From Leishmania infantum JPCM5 (taxonomy: Eukaryota > Euglenozoa > Kinetoplastea > Trypanosomatida > Trypanosomatidae): a DNA stretch of 64,000 bases. A program made the translations under genes and the position numbers. The DNA lies in the NCBI RefSeq assembly GCF_000002875.2, contig NC_009408.2, positions 224,501 through 288,500 of the forward strand, read 5' to 3'. This document shows positions 9,333-19,100 of this stretch, piece after piece. Positions within the stretch are counted from its first letter, which is position 1, and every line of letters starts with the position of its first letter. The notes under the pieces are model-generated. The model searched no databases. It saw nothing but the letters and a program-made list of their open reading frames with translations, and was not told the origin of the DNA.

Positions 9333-12317
9333 ATGGCCTTGTGGTGCTGTGGGGCAGATGGCACCTCCAGTGTCACCTCCAAGAATGCGGCGCAGTTGCG
9401 CAGCCTGGAGGCAATGGGCCTCTCGCGCGGCCACAGTCCACGCCTGCGCCGCACGGAGGTGCAGGTACCCGTTACCCTCAACGTGTACAGCCTAATCGAG
9501 AGCAACAAGAGGCTGTCCAAGATGGGCATGGGTGTCTTCCACACAGGCGTCGTCGTGTACGGCATCGAGTGGGGTTACGGCGAGGTGGTGGACAACCCCA
9601 ACGCCTCCGGGTTGTTTTGCGTGCATCCCGGGCAAGCCGCCGGCACCCTTTACCGTACCATCCGCATCGGCCACACCACCCGGTCACCCATGCAGGTGGA
9701 CACCATCCTGCACCGGCTGGAGAACGAGTGGCGCAGCAGCGACTACCACATCCTGCACCACAACTGCAACCACTTTGCCCAGGCGTTCTGCGATCTGCTG
9801 AGCACCACAGAGAAGCTGCAGGTCCCGTCGTGGTGCAACCGCGCCGCGCGCGTCGGCGACCGCGTCATCCCACGCCGGCTGGCGACGAAGGTGCAGCATA
9901 TGATGGACGACGAACCGCCCAAGGCGGCTGCGCCACCGACGCCGGCGTCGAACATCAGCGAGGTGCCCACATCGGTGGTGCCACACGAGTGGTATCTGCA
10001 CCCCAGCATCTGCCAGCCGCTGCGGTACATCGACGAAAGCAAGCCGCTCTCTGTGGTCACCCAAGACGGGCATAGTGCCTCGGCATCAGTGGCAGCTGTT
10101 GATGGCGGCGGCTCCCACTACAGCGCCGAGTGCGATATTGTGCCACCGCCGGGCTACGAGATGACCGACACCGGTAGTGTGTGCCCACCCATCACCCGGC
10201 GCGAGACGTACTGCAGCACGGACGAGAAGGGCAGCATCACGCACATGATGGCCATCGAGGAGCAGCCCTCAGTAGCCCCGTCTTCTCGGCGCGAGTCCGC
10301 GTGCAAGTCGACCGCGTCTCAACGCGCGGCCAAGACCACGTCTGGCCACAGTCCGGCGCCGCCGTCTCCCGGCATTGCCTTCAGCAGCGGCGGGGAAGAC
10401 CGTGTGGTGCTGCCGCGCATGCGGGCCTCGACAAGCCAGTCGTACAGCGTAGCGCCAACCGGGTCGCCGCAGGCCTCGGAGATCGAAATAGACGTAGAGA
10501 ATGTCCTCCAGAGCGAAACGAGCGAGGAGCCGTCGCCTCCCGTCATGTCGCACTTGCCGATGATTAGCTCCCCCAACCGCGGCATCGTCAACCCTCGAAA
10601 GGCGACGCCGTCGGGCAGCACCACCAGCCGGCAGCAAGGCGCAAGTTTCGAGCAGCAGCATCATGTCGAGAACGACTCGAGGGACAAGGGTGCAGAAGCG
10701 TCCTCGAAGAAGCCGCTGTGCATGATTTGCAGCTCATCTATGGAGTCGATGAGCGAGGAGCTGTCTGACCACGGCGGCTCCTCGGCACAGCCGCACTCTT
10801 CGTTCCTTGCGACATCGAATGCGATGCCGGTCGGCTGCATTACGACTTTGTTGTCCACCTCGCCGAACCCATCAGCCGAGGAGGCCACCCGGCGCAGTAG
10901 CAGCATGATGGCAGGCGAGCGCGACGTCAGCACTGGCGTCGCGAATATGTCAAGCGAGGTGAGCAACAACACGAGCGGCGACTTCGCGTCAGTCAAGCAC
11001 AAACACAGAACACAGGCCACCACCACCAGCAGCGCGATCAAGGAGCAGAAGCCAAAAAGGGAGCCCGGTAACGAATTCAGTGACATCACCGGTGCGCTGG
11101 TCTGCGATGCACCCCTCTCATCCGCCACCGCAGAAGCATCACCGGCGGGCATCAAGCGCAAGAACAGCTCGGCGTGGAAGCTTCTCAAGAACCAATGTGG
11201 CCTCTCGAGCAAAACCGGCAGCGGAAACGCGGTTTGCAAGTACCTCTCCACCCCGTCGGCAAGTTTGACGTCGTCCTCATCCTTCTCGCTTCTACAGCCT
11301 GAGGCCCATGATGACAAGGAGGCGGTCTCCGTAGCTGCTGATAGCGGCGCCGTCGATCCTGCCGCAGATTCAGCACTGGCGTCGAGGCAGGAGAGGGGTC
11401 ACACGCACGTGCTCCTGTCCGCCTCAGCCTCTCCTCCGTCGCCCCACTCCACGCCTGTTGCGTTGGAACGCAAGTACAGCGGGCATGACGCCGTATCGAA
11501 CGAGGTGCAAGACGCAAACGGCACCACACCGATGCCAACAACGGCTGCGCTGCAGAACGCGCCCCGCGTGCCGCATCTGGGCGGTGACCCGCCAACGTCC
11601 GCAACGGAGCTGATGCCACAGTCTCCTGAGCAGCGCCTGTCGCGCAGCGAGACGTCTTCGGCGCAAGGCGATGTTCCTTCGCCTGTGAGCCCGCCAGATC
11701 TGGACCCGGCAACAACAGCGTCGCGGCCCACGGACAGTCCAGGGCCCCAGCTCCCGCCTTCCTTTGTGACGCCAGAGCGGCCTAACATCATCACGAACAG
11801 TGGGGCTGTGACGACGGGGTGCTCGCCTGCCGCGGCGCATCAGCAGTGCCGGCGCGCCAGCTCATCGGCCGCGATGAGCGACTCCCCGCCTCCGCAAAGG
11901 GAGCGGTGCCGGACACCCATCCCCTTTGCAGGAAGGCGGCGCGGCAATGATGAGAATGTCGCACCCGCGCTCCGGCTGGACTTGGACAGCGATGAGGCGG
12001 AGCCGCCAGTGCGTCGCAGCAACAGTCGAACAGCAGTGGAAGCTGGTACGCCGTCGACGGCCGACAAGACGGCACACGCGCCGATGGTACCATGCTCGTG
12101 TGGACCGTCATCGCTGCGCCGCGAGGAAACTGCGACGGGTGACGGTCGAACTGGCGAGAACGCATCCAGCGACTGCAGCCAAGCCCCTCTGGCTGTGCAG
12201 CCTAGCCTGAACACCGAGCTGGCGGATCCGACACGCTTGAGCCCGACGCCTTTGGAGAGCATCCCAGCGCCGGAGGCCAACCAGCCCCCCACCTTACCCC
12301 CATGCGGCACTCATTGA
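9333..12317 (+). CDS. PPPDE-family (DeSI-type) peptidase with long disordered C-terminal tail
   Basis: A 994-residue protein whose first ~170 residues form a PPPDE domain (DUF862), the papain-like fold of desumoylating isopeptidases. The expected dyad is present: His70 in GVFHTGVVVYGIEWGYG (68-83) and Cys145 in HHNCNHFAQAF (142-152). The family removes SUMO, or in some members ubiquitin or other groups, from proteins. The remaining ~820 residues are Ser/Pro/Ala/Thr-rich with no recognisable domain, against about 170-200 residues for a typical animal DeSI. The ATG at 9333 (MALWCCGADG) is chosen because the domain follows closely; an in-frame ATG at 9234 would add 33 UTR-like residues. The CC pair at residues 5-6 could be lipidated, which is speculative. 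The domain call is firm; the substrate is inferred. Confidence 0.85.
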   Translation: MALWCCGADGTSSVTSKNAAQLRSLEAMGLSRGHSPRLRRTEVQVPVTLNVYSLIESNKRLSKMGMGVFHTGVVVYGIEWGYGEVVDNPNASGLFCVHPGQAAGTLYRTIRIGHTTRSPMQVDTILHRLENEWRSSDYHILHHNCNHFAQAFCDLLSTTEKLQVPSWCNRAARVGDRVIPRRLATKVQHMMDDEPPKAAAPPTPASNISEVPTSVVPHEWYLHPSICQPLRYIDESKPLSVVTQDGHSASASVAAVDGGGSHYSAECDIVPPPGYEMTDTGSVCPPITRRETYCSTDEKGSITHMMAIEEQPSVAPSSRRESACKSTASQRAAKTTSGHSPAPPSPGIAFSSGGEDRVVLPRMRASTSQSYSVAPTGSPQASEIEIDVENVLQSETSEEPSPPVMSHLPMISSPNRGIVNPRKATPSGSTTSRQQGASFEQQHHVENDSRDKGAEASSKKPLCMICSSSMESMSEELSDHGGSSAQPHSSFLATSNAMPVGCITTLLSTSPNPSAEEATRRSSSMMAGERDVSTGVANMSSEVSNNTSGDFASVKHKHRTQATTTSSAIKEQKPKREPGNEFSDITGALVCDAPLSSATAEASPAGIKRKNSSAWKLLKNQCGLSSKTGSGNAVCKYLSTPSASLTSSSSFSLLQPEAHDDKEAVSVAADSGAVDPAADSALASRQERGHTHVLLSASASPPSPHSTPVALERKYSGHDAVSNEVQDANGTTPMPTTAALQNAPRVPHLGGDPPTSATELMPQSPEQRLSRSETSSAQGDVPSPVSPPDLDPATTASRPTDSPGPQLPPSFVTPERPNIITNSGAVTTGCSPAAAHQQCRRASSSAAMSDSPPPQRERCRTPIPFAGRRRGNDENVAPALRLDLDSDEAEPPVRRSNSRTAVEAGTPSTADKTAHAPMVPCSCGPSSLRREETATGDGRTGENASSDCSQAPLAVQPSLNTELADPTRLSPTPLESIPAPEANQPPTLPPCGTH

Positions 12318-13073
12318 TGGGCGCTTAGCAATCCACCACTCTTTTCGATGTGTAGCGTGCATGCGCCTCCGTTTTTCGTTGCACTGTCTGCTTTTCCTCC
12401 TCTCTTGTGTCCTGCGCGGTGGCAGTGTCATATCTTCCATTTCGGTATGTTGATCTCAGAGAAAAGAAGACACACATCTCGTAAATGAGCTCGGCATTTT
12501 ATTTCCTGCGTTGTCCGGCTGCTACTTAGTGGACTGGGCGCATTTCCCTCCACCCCCCACTCCCCGCCCTTTCCCTCCGCACAGGTGCGTGTTTTGTTCG
12601 ATGCAAGTGGCTTGTATGCTCTGCAGCCCTTCCTCTCCCCCTCCCGTCCGGGCAGATAACAAAAAAAAAGCAGCACCCGAAAGCACACAAGCACCGCAAA
12701 ACGTGCAAAGGAGCGGATGAAAAGCGCTCAAATCACCCCGGCGCCTCGCTGGGGCGGCGGCCGCCACCGCCCAAACAACCCGCCTGCCAAAGCACCCCGG
12801 CTTCAACCACCCTCCCCCCCCTCCCCGCTCCACCCCTCCCCAGGGCGCCAAGCCCCCCCCCCCCACTTCCCCCTTGCCCCCTCACCCGAAAGCCAGCGGG
12901 CCCTTGGCCGCTGGGGAGAGGGACACCCTTTGGCAGCCGCCACCGCCCCCCCCCTTCTCACCAAAAGAACGCCACCAACACCCGTCATGCGCCCAAGGGC
13001 CGGCGCGGAGCCTGCCGCAAGCAGCCCAAAGAGCGTTTCAGTTAAACCTTTACTCCTACTCTGAAGGCCAGTG
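12318..13073 (+). other. Intergenic region with a T-poor, C-rich island
   Basis: Bases 12318-12720 are ordinary pyrimidine-rich intergenic sequence. From about 12721 to 13030 the composition changes: C dominates and T becomes scarce (about 16 T in the first 180 bases), with runs of C. There is no GT/CA microsatellite. No gene is visible. AG dinucleotides near 13039, 13066 and 13071 could be the trans-splice site of the next gene. Confidence 0.55.
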
Positions 13074-15659
13074 ATGGAAAAAGACCAAAACAAACGCATT
13101 TCGGCCGAAGGACGAAAGCGCAGCACCGCACTCCCCACCCAGCTGGAAGCATACGGTGGCCTCAGTTCTTCGACCCCGAGTGAGTCTTCCATGAAATCTG
13201 AAAGAGGGAATTCGAAACCACGCCATGTGTGGATGCTCTCTCCTTTTTATACGCACCTTATGGTGTTTCCCGAGCACGCTCTTAAATACGGCTCTGGATA
13301 TGCCACTCTTCTCTCCATTTACTGCCTGCTTTCCGTCCCTTCTCATCACGGGCACTCCACAGTCAATAAAATGTGGAAAAACACTCTCGTTGAAATAAGC
13401 AACCGCGCCGGCAAGAAGGCCGCACTCCCTGTTCTGAATAAGCTGCAAAAAGCGGTGGCCACAGAGCTCAGCATATCACGCGTCTATTCCGGAAAGAGTG
13501 CAGACTCGCTATTCTCCGCTAAAGCAGATGCTCTTCGTGATTCACGAAATGACTACCTCACACACCTTCAGAGCAGCACGCTCTACTCCTCCCTCTCAGC
13601 ATTGGCACCAATACGCGCCACCGATGAAAGTAATACCCTCTTACGAAGTGCAGAGGGGTTTCCCTTTCTCTATGCCCAGGAGGCCTTTTGTGTCTTGATC
13701 AAAGCAGGAGAAGCTCAACACGCACTTAGGCTGACAACTTTCTGGAAGTACCAGAAGCCCAAGCACCTAAGAGTGGTTCGCAAGAAGGTGAAGCGTGAGC
13801 TTTTCAGAACAATTAGCACCTTGGAAGAAGTTAAAGATGCCTCGACGCTGAAGGCGCTTATCGATATTCTGAGTGCAGCCCTCCAAGAACAGCAGCTGGC
13901 ACATAAATCTGCCTTGCAAGCGGTGTCGCTGACACACAGCGATGCCTGCCCGCCATTCATTCAATACAAGCTCTTTGCGCCCCTCGGCTCGACGGCAACC
14001 GCAGACGTCCTTGTCTGCGCAGCCGAAGCCGCATGTCGACTCGATGGCGGAGAAGGAATTTCTACGTTGGAAAAGCTAGTCATTTTGGACAAGTGTGCAA
14101 GTGTCCGCGTCAGTTCGGCCACGACAGCCCGCCTACCGTACCAGCTGTACCGCTTGCTTGAGGCGTGGGCAGCGGAAAGGCTTCTGGATCCAAAGCTTAC
14201 CGAGCAAGTCTGCCCCGACTTGCCCCCCAAGCTTCTGCACCCCTCCCACTACACAACCTTAGACATCCTCGCTCTCAGCACCGCAGAGGCGCGTTACATT
14301 CATAAGAACTGGATTTCGCGTGGCCTTTTTCAACCCAACTCCGACAAACTGGGTCAATGCTCAAAATGGAGTTGCATCATGGGTCGACTGCTTGCTAACT
14401 CGAAGACGCTGCAAGCTGTTGAGGCGAAGTGTTTACTCATTGCTCTCATGTGTGGCCCTGCAAAACCCGCAATCACGGGCGACAGCCGTTCTGTCAGCAC
14501 TGTTCGAAGGAGCATTTTAAGACTTCTCCGCAACTTAAAGCCCAGCGTCCGCCGTCATGCTGCCGCGAATTTGCTGAAGAAACGGCACCTATTTGCGGCA
14601 TTGAAAATATCACCGTTTACTACGGCGTGCGTTTACCTGCAGTCCTTTCACTCTAAGAATACGGTTGACCCGACGCTCTGTAAGATGTGCACGGCGCTTC
14701 TTTTTCGGCTCTGCCGCGCTGGCCGTTACGCTGACGCTGCGCGAGTCATATGGAATCATCTCTCTGTTGAATGTTCTGTGACCGCGGCGCTCTTCAAGAA
14801 AAATGCAATGACAGTGGAGTTTGCTGTAGTGGCGGTGAGTCACGCAATGCGCGAAGCGTGCGCGAAGAAGTATAGTCGGAGTTGGATGGGCTACCGATCT
14901 CTTGCATTGCTGCGCGCAGCCGCCTCCGCTTCTAACCACGTTACTGTGATGTACTGCGCTCCCGTTTGTGTCGGTGCACTTGAATGCGGCGTCCCTTTTG
15001 CAGCCGTGAATGAAGCGCTTTCACATATTTTCAGTAATGATGCCGCGCAGAAAGCATGGGCACTCAATTTGGTGCGATTATGCTCAGACGCAGAGGTTAC
15101 GCCGACAAAAGCGAAGGCAGACCGTTGCGGTATCGACGCCAATGTTGCCTCCTATCTGGCGCAGATGTGTCGTCTCCAGGGGGGTAAAGACGGAGAGGCA
15201 GTACTACAGACACCTTCGCGGAGCAAGCAGCTTGCTTTGTGGACAACACTGACGGAGCCTCACTCGAACCCTCGCTTGAACGCACTGATGACAGCTGTTT
15301 TTTTGGACCGTACCGCCCGTGACTCCATCATTGAGTGCACATGGTTTCTTCGACAGTCGCAGAACACTCATTTTTTCGCTCAGAAAGAGCGCGCAAAAGA
15401 AATGCCGCTTTTAGACATCTGGAATTGGGAGGTTGCGGCAGCCATGGCTGCGAATTGCTCCAGTGACGAGAGCTTCATGGCATTTGTTGAGTGCCTAAAG
15501 CGCCGAAAGCCGAGCTGCATTACGCGCACTGGTGATAACGCAGATAATGTTGCTTCACTTCTGTGCAGCGAGCTGGATATTCACTATCTTACTCCTGTGG
15601 TCTCCCGAGATCAGTACCGTAGTTTTCGCTCCTCAGGTATCACAAGCGCGATCCAATAA
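13074..15659 (+). CDS. Hypothetical protein, helical, unusual codon use
   Basis: An 861-residue protein that I do not recognise. The frame is open by one further GTG codon at 13071, but the ATG at 13074 is the sensible start. After a polar first 50 residues the sequence is continuously rich in Ala, Leu, Cys and Lys, with pieces such as LLFRLCRAGRYADAARVIW that resemble helical hairpins of PPR/TPR-like repeat proteins; I could not establish a regular repeat. No transmembrane segment or signal peptide stands out. Codon third positions are visibly less GC-rich than in flanking genes such as 9333-12317 or 22346-23989. The absence of frame breaks over 2.6 kb supports a real gene. An organellar RNA-related role would be a guess. 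Confidence 0.75.
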   Translation: MEKDQNKRISAEGRKRSTALPTQLEAYGGLSSSTPSESSMKSERGNSKPRHVWMLSPFYTHLMVFPEHALKYGSGYATLLSIYCLLSVPSHHGHSTVNKMWKNTLVEISNRAGKKAALPVLNKLQKAVATELSISRVYSGKSADSLFSAKADALRDSRNDYLTHLQSSTLYSSLSALAPIRATDESNTLLRSAEGFPFLYAQEAFCVLIKAGEAQHALRLTTFWKYQKPKHLRVVRKKVKRELFRTISTLEEVKDASTLKALIDILSAALQEQQLAHKSALQAVSLTHSDACPPFIQYKLFAPLGSTATADVLVCAAEAACRLDGGEGISTLEKLVILDKCASVRVSSATTARLPYQLYRLLEAWAAERLLDPKLTEQVCPDLPPKLLHPSHYTTLDILALSTAEARYIHKNWISRGLFQPNSDKLGQCSKWSCIMGRLLANSKTLQAVEAKCLLIALMCGPAKPAITGDSRSVSTVRRSILRLLRNLKPSVRRHAAANLLKKRHLFAALKISPFTTACVYLQSFHSKNTVDPTLCKMCTALLFRLCRAGRYADAARVIWNHLSVECSVTAALFKKNAMTVEFAVVAVSHAMREACAKKYSRSWMGYRSLALLRAAASASNHVTVMYCAPVCVGALECGVPFAAVNEALSHIFSNDAAQKAWALNLVRLCSDAEVTPTKAKADRCGIDANVASYLAQMCRLQGGKDGEAVLQTPSRSKQLALWTTLTEPHSNPRLNALMTAVFLDRTARDSIIECTWFLRQSQNTHFFAQKERAKEMPLLDIWNWEVAAAMAANCSSDESFMAFVECLKRRKPSCITRTGDNADNVASLLCSELDIHYLTPVVSRDQYRSFRSSGITSAIQ

Positions 15660-16103
15660 CAGCTTGTGCACCTTGCTATGCTGATCTAACGTGATGCCAA
15701 ATAATAGAGTGCAGAAAAGAAACATTTCAGGGCTCTCTGTGAACCAAGATGCCGGCCGATTCAGCAACAAAACGTCACGGCACTCCAGTACAGTCCGCTC
15801 ACTCTCTGGCAGATATTCCTTTGCCTGAGGTATGCTCATGTAGCACTACGCGTGTGCTTTTTACCCTATCTCTTCCCTGCTTTGCTTGGAACTAGGACGA
15901 AAAAAAAACAGGCAGCTTCAATGGAAGCAATTCTTATCAGGCTCTTATTACTCCGATGCATATATATTTTTTTTCGTCCTTGGTCACCCCTCCGTTTATT
16001 GCACTACTCACGATATGTTGAACTCAGCTTCTCTTACTTCTCCATATAGATTGCAGAAGAGACTTGCATGCCATTTCTATTTAGCTTTTCACCTAGATTG
16101 TAG
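15660..16103 (+). other. Short intergenic region before the kinase
   Basis: Only 444 bases, with more A and T than other gaps and none of the usual GT/CA microsatellites. No gene seen. A short pyrimidine stretch at 16028-16044 precedes the likely kinase splice site. Confidence 0.6.
16028..16056 (+). promoter_or_regulatory. Predicted spliced-leader acceptor for the kinase mRNA
   Basis: The pyrimidine-rich stretch at 16028-16044 is followed by AG at 16048-16049 and again at 16055-16056. Either would leave a 5' UTR of roughly 50 bases before the ATG at 16104. Prediction only. Confidence 0.4.
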
Positions 16104-19100
16104 ATGAAGTCATCAGGTATTCTTCAAACCCATGAACCTGCTAACGTATTTCCTTTTGAGGTGTGCAACCTCCTTTTGGGGAAAGGTGGAAGTGGCCAGG
16201 TATTCCTAGGTCGCGTAGGCGGCTCCGACAAGTACGTTGCCATCAAAAAACAGTATAGCAGGTACAATTCTAACGGGTCTACGGGGAGCCGCATGCTCCC
16301 GAAAAGCTCAGGGCTTCCGCAGTCATCGCAGCGGACAAGAAGCCACCTGTCTCAAGACACGCTCGTCTCGTCACTTGGTAGTCATTTTGTCTGCAGAGGC
16401 GAAAGCGGGTTGCAGCAGCTAGAAGCTGGCGACTGTGTTCCTGTGTCTCAGCGAAGGGAACTGGATCTCGGAGAGGAAAGCGTTTCGCAAACCGCAGCTC
16501 TTTCCCAGCAGCATGAAAACTGCAGCGCAGAAAATTCTTCTGGCGACGCCACAAGGCAGAGGGTGGTGCCACCAGTGATGGACGAAGTATCGGTTTTGAA
16601 TTACCTTGGGCCTCATCCACAGATTGTTCGGTTTCTGGGCAGCTACACAACGTCGAAGAACACAAGCTTTTTTACCATGGAGTTGATGGACAGTGACGTT
16701 GGACGGGAGCTGAGAGAAGGGAACGCAACCCTGCACGAGGAGGGCGTGTGTGCTGCCATTGCGTACTCTGTCTTGCTCGCGCTAGAGGAGATGCACTCTC
16801 ACGCTGTAGCGCACCGAGACGTCAAGCCTGGCAATATTTTGCTGAAGCGTCTCACAGAACCAGAAGAATGGGCGTGCATTTACCTTCCAAGGGATGACTT
16901 CAGGGCACGTCTACTGCCAAAATCGTCGGCCGTGTCGGCTTTCGATCCGAAACTTTGCACGAGTAAGGAAGCATCTAGTCACGAGGTTGCGCCGGCCATC
17001 CGAAGCGCAAATGACAATGCATCGTATGTCAAAGCTGCACTGGGGGATTTCAGCGCGGCTCACAGTACTCGCTGCGCCGACAACGTGGCCTTTTTCGACA
17101 CTCGTGGAACACTTCACTACAAATCCCCGGAGCAACTCATGGGCAAGCGCAGTGTCGTCTCCGAGAACTTTGCTGCTGTTGACCTGTGGGGGCTAGGCTG
17201 CACCCTATATGAGATGGTCACCGGCACGCGACCGTTCCCGGGCAGTAGTGAGCTGCAGGTGCTCATGAGCATTTTAGATGCCTTGGGGAGTGACATTCAG
17301 TCGTTCCCGGTGGCGACCAAACACGCCGCACTCTTCGACGAAATTCCCGCATCGCCTGCATTTGTGAACTTATTGCAGCGCCTCCTCTGTCTCGATCCGA
17401 CGCGGCGCTGTACGGCGAAGGAGGCTCTGCGCCACTCGTTTTTAGCCTCCATTCGCGACAGCGCCTTGCGCTGTGCCGATGCGGAGCGCCAAATCTCGAC
17501 CGATCGCCTGCCGTATGTGATCGGGATCCCATTGACGCTCAAGTACGCATCTTTCACACACATTCCCGAACTTCGCTTTAGTCGCATTTCTCGGACCCCG
17601 TTGAAAGCAACGGAGTCAACTCCTTCAGAGCTAAGCGCGCCTCAGCAACCTCCTGCGAACGGCTGCCCTGCGCCTCCATCTGCTTCAGACACTGAAATCG
17701 CTGCCCTCACCGTTGTAGCCGAGCGCGAGGCCGCTGCCGAAACAAGATCCAAGCATCGAGACGTGAATCACTGGAGCGATGGAGCCACTACTACACTATG
17801 GGGGCGTGAAGGAGATTGCGAGGACCAAGAAGAAAAGGAGACACCGTCGAAGAAGCCGCCGCAGCAGCACTGCTCCGACACCACCGGGACTTCTTTCCTG
17901 AGCGAGAGTTCGTACCTGCACTGGAGCGAAATTCGCCCCGCCACGCGGCCCTCCGCGCCTCCGCTGCTGAAGCCGCTTCAGCACAAGGAAAATAGAGTAC
18001 GGAGTAGCAGCGGTTGCAGAGCAGTGGCGTTCTTTGGCAACGCCGCCGTTGGCAGCACACCATCCCCGTCCACGAGTGCAAATGACCCACAGCAGCAGCC
18101 GCAATCCCTTTCGGGATCGATGCATCGAACCGTCGACGTTGCAAGCCGAAACACCGTCTCACGCGCCCTTAACATCAGTGACTCAAGCGTAAAAGGTGTT
18201 CGAACCGAACGCAGTGCTTCGCACGTCGACTTTGACCTCAGCCCCGTCGCAGCTACTCAGCTTTTCAGCACAGAGACGGACACGAGTGCGTGCTTGGTGC
18301 CGCACCCGGCCGCCGCTTTCCTGCCGCGCCGCACGCAGCCAGTTCTACAGCTGGCAAGCGGCAGCACTTTTACGGCAAGCAACCTGCGAGCCAACTCGTC
18401 CTTTGAGCGCGAAAACCTTATGGTAGGCCGGTGCGGCGGCAACGGAACATCTACGTCAGCCGCCGTGGGCGTTGCAGGCCCAACGGGTGTCATCCACGCA
18501 GGACGCTGCAGCACTCCGCGCCAGCACCACGGACAGCGCCCGACCGCCCTCTCGGGCCGCGCGCTTTGCTTTTCGGAAGAGACGGACCCCTTTACCCGCC
18601 GTAGCTGGGGCTCTAGTGCCGGCCAGCAGAGCTGCTTGAACTCACTCTTGACGTCCCCGGCTCCTGTGGGGCAGCGGGCGGTCGAAGAATGCTCACCACA
18701 GCCGTCGCCGATTCGTCCCATCGGCGTTGCCACAAGGTCGCCGTCGGGGTTGCCTGTTGCGGCAGACCGCAGCGGCTTGTTTTTGGACGACTCCGGCGTA
18801 GGTCTGGGGTGGATCGGGATGCCACCTACGACCTCGGCAGCGCAGGAGAGCATCGGCGCCGGCGCCTGTGAAGCGGTGGCGGCGCTGATGCCGGCACTGG
18901 CGCGTGATGTAAGTAGAGGCTCAGAAGCAGGTGCAGCGGTGGCGCCAATGCTTTACCCGGTACGCCTCCAGCCGTCGTGGAATGCGAGCAGCACCACGGC
19001 GACCGGGATTGTGCAGCCTTCAAACTCGCCGTGTGTACGCCGGTGTGTGCACCTCCTCGAGCCACCACCTGGCGGTTGTTCGCGCAGCCGTACCTGTTCC

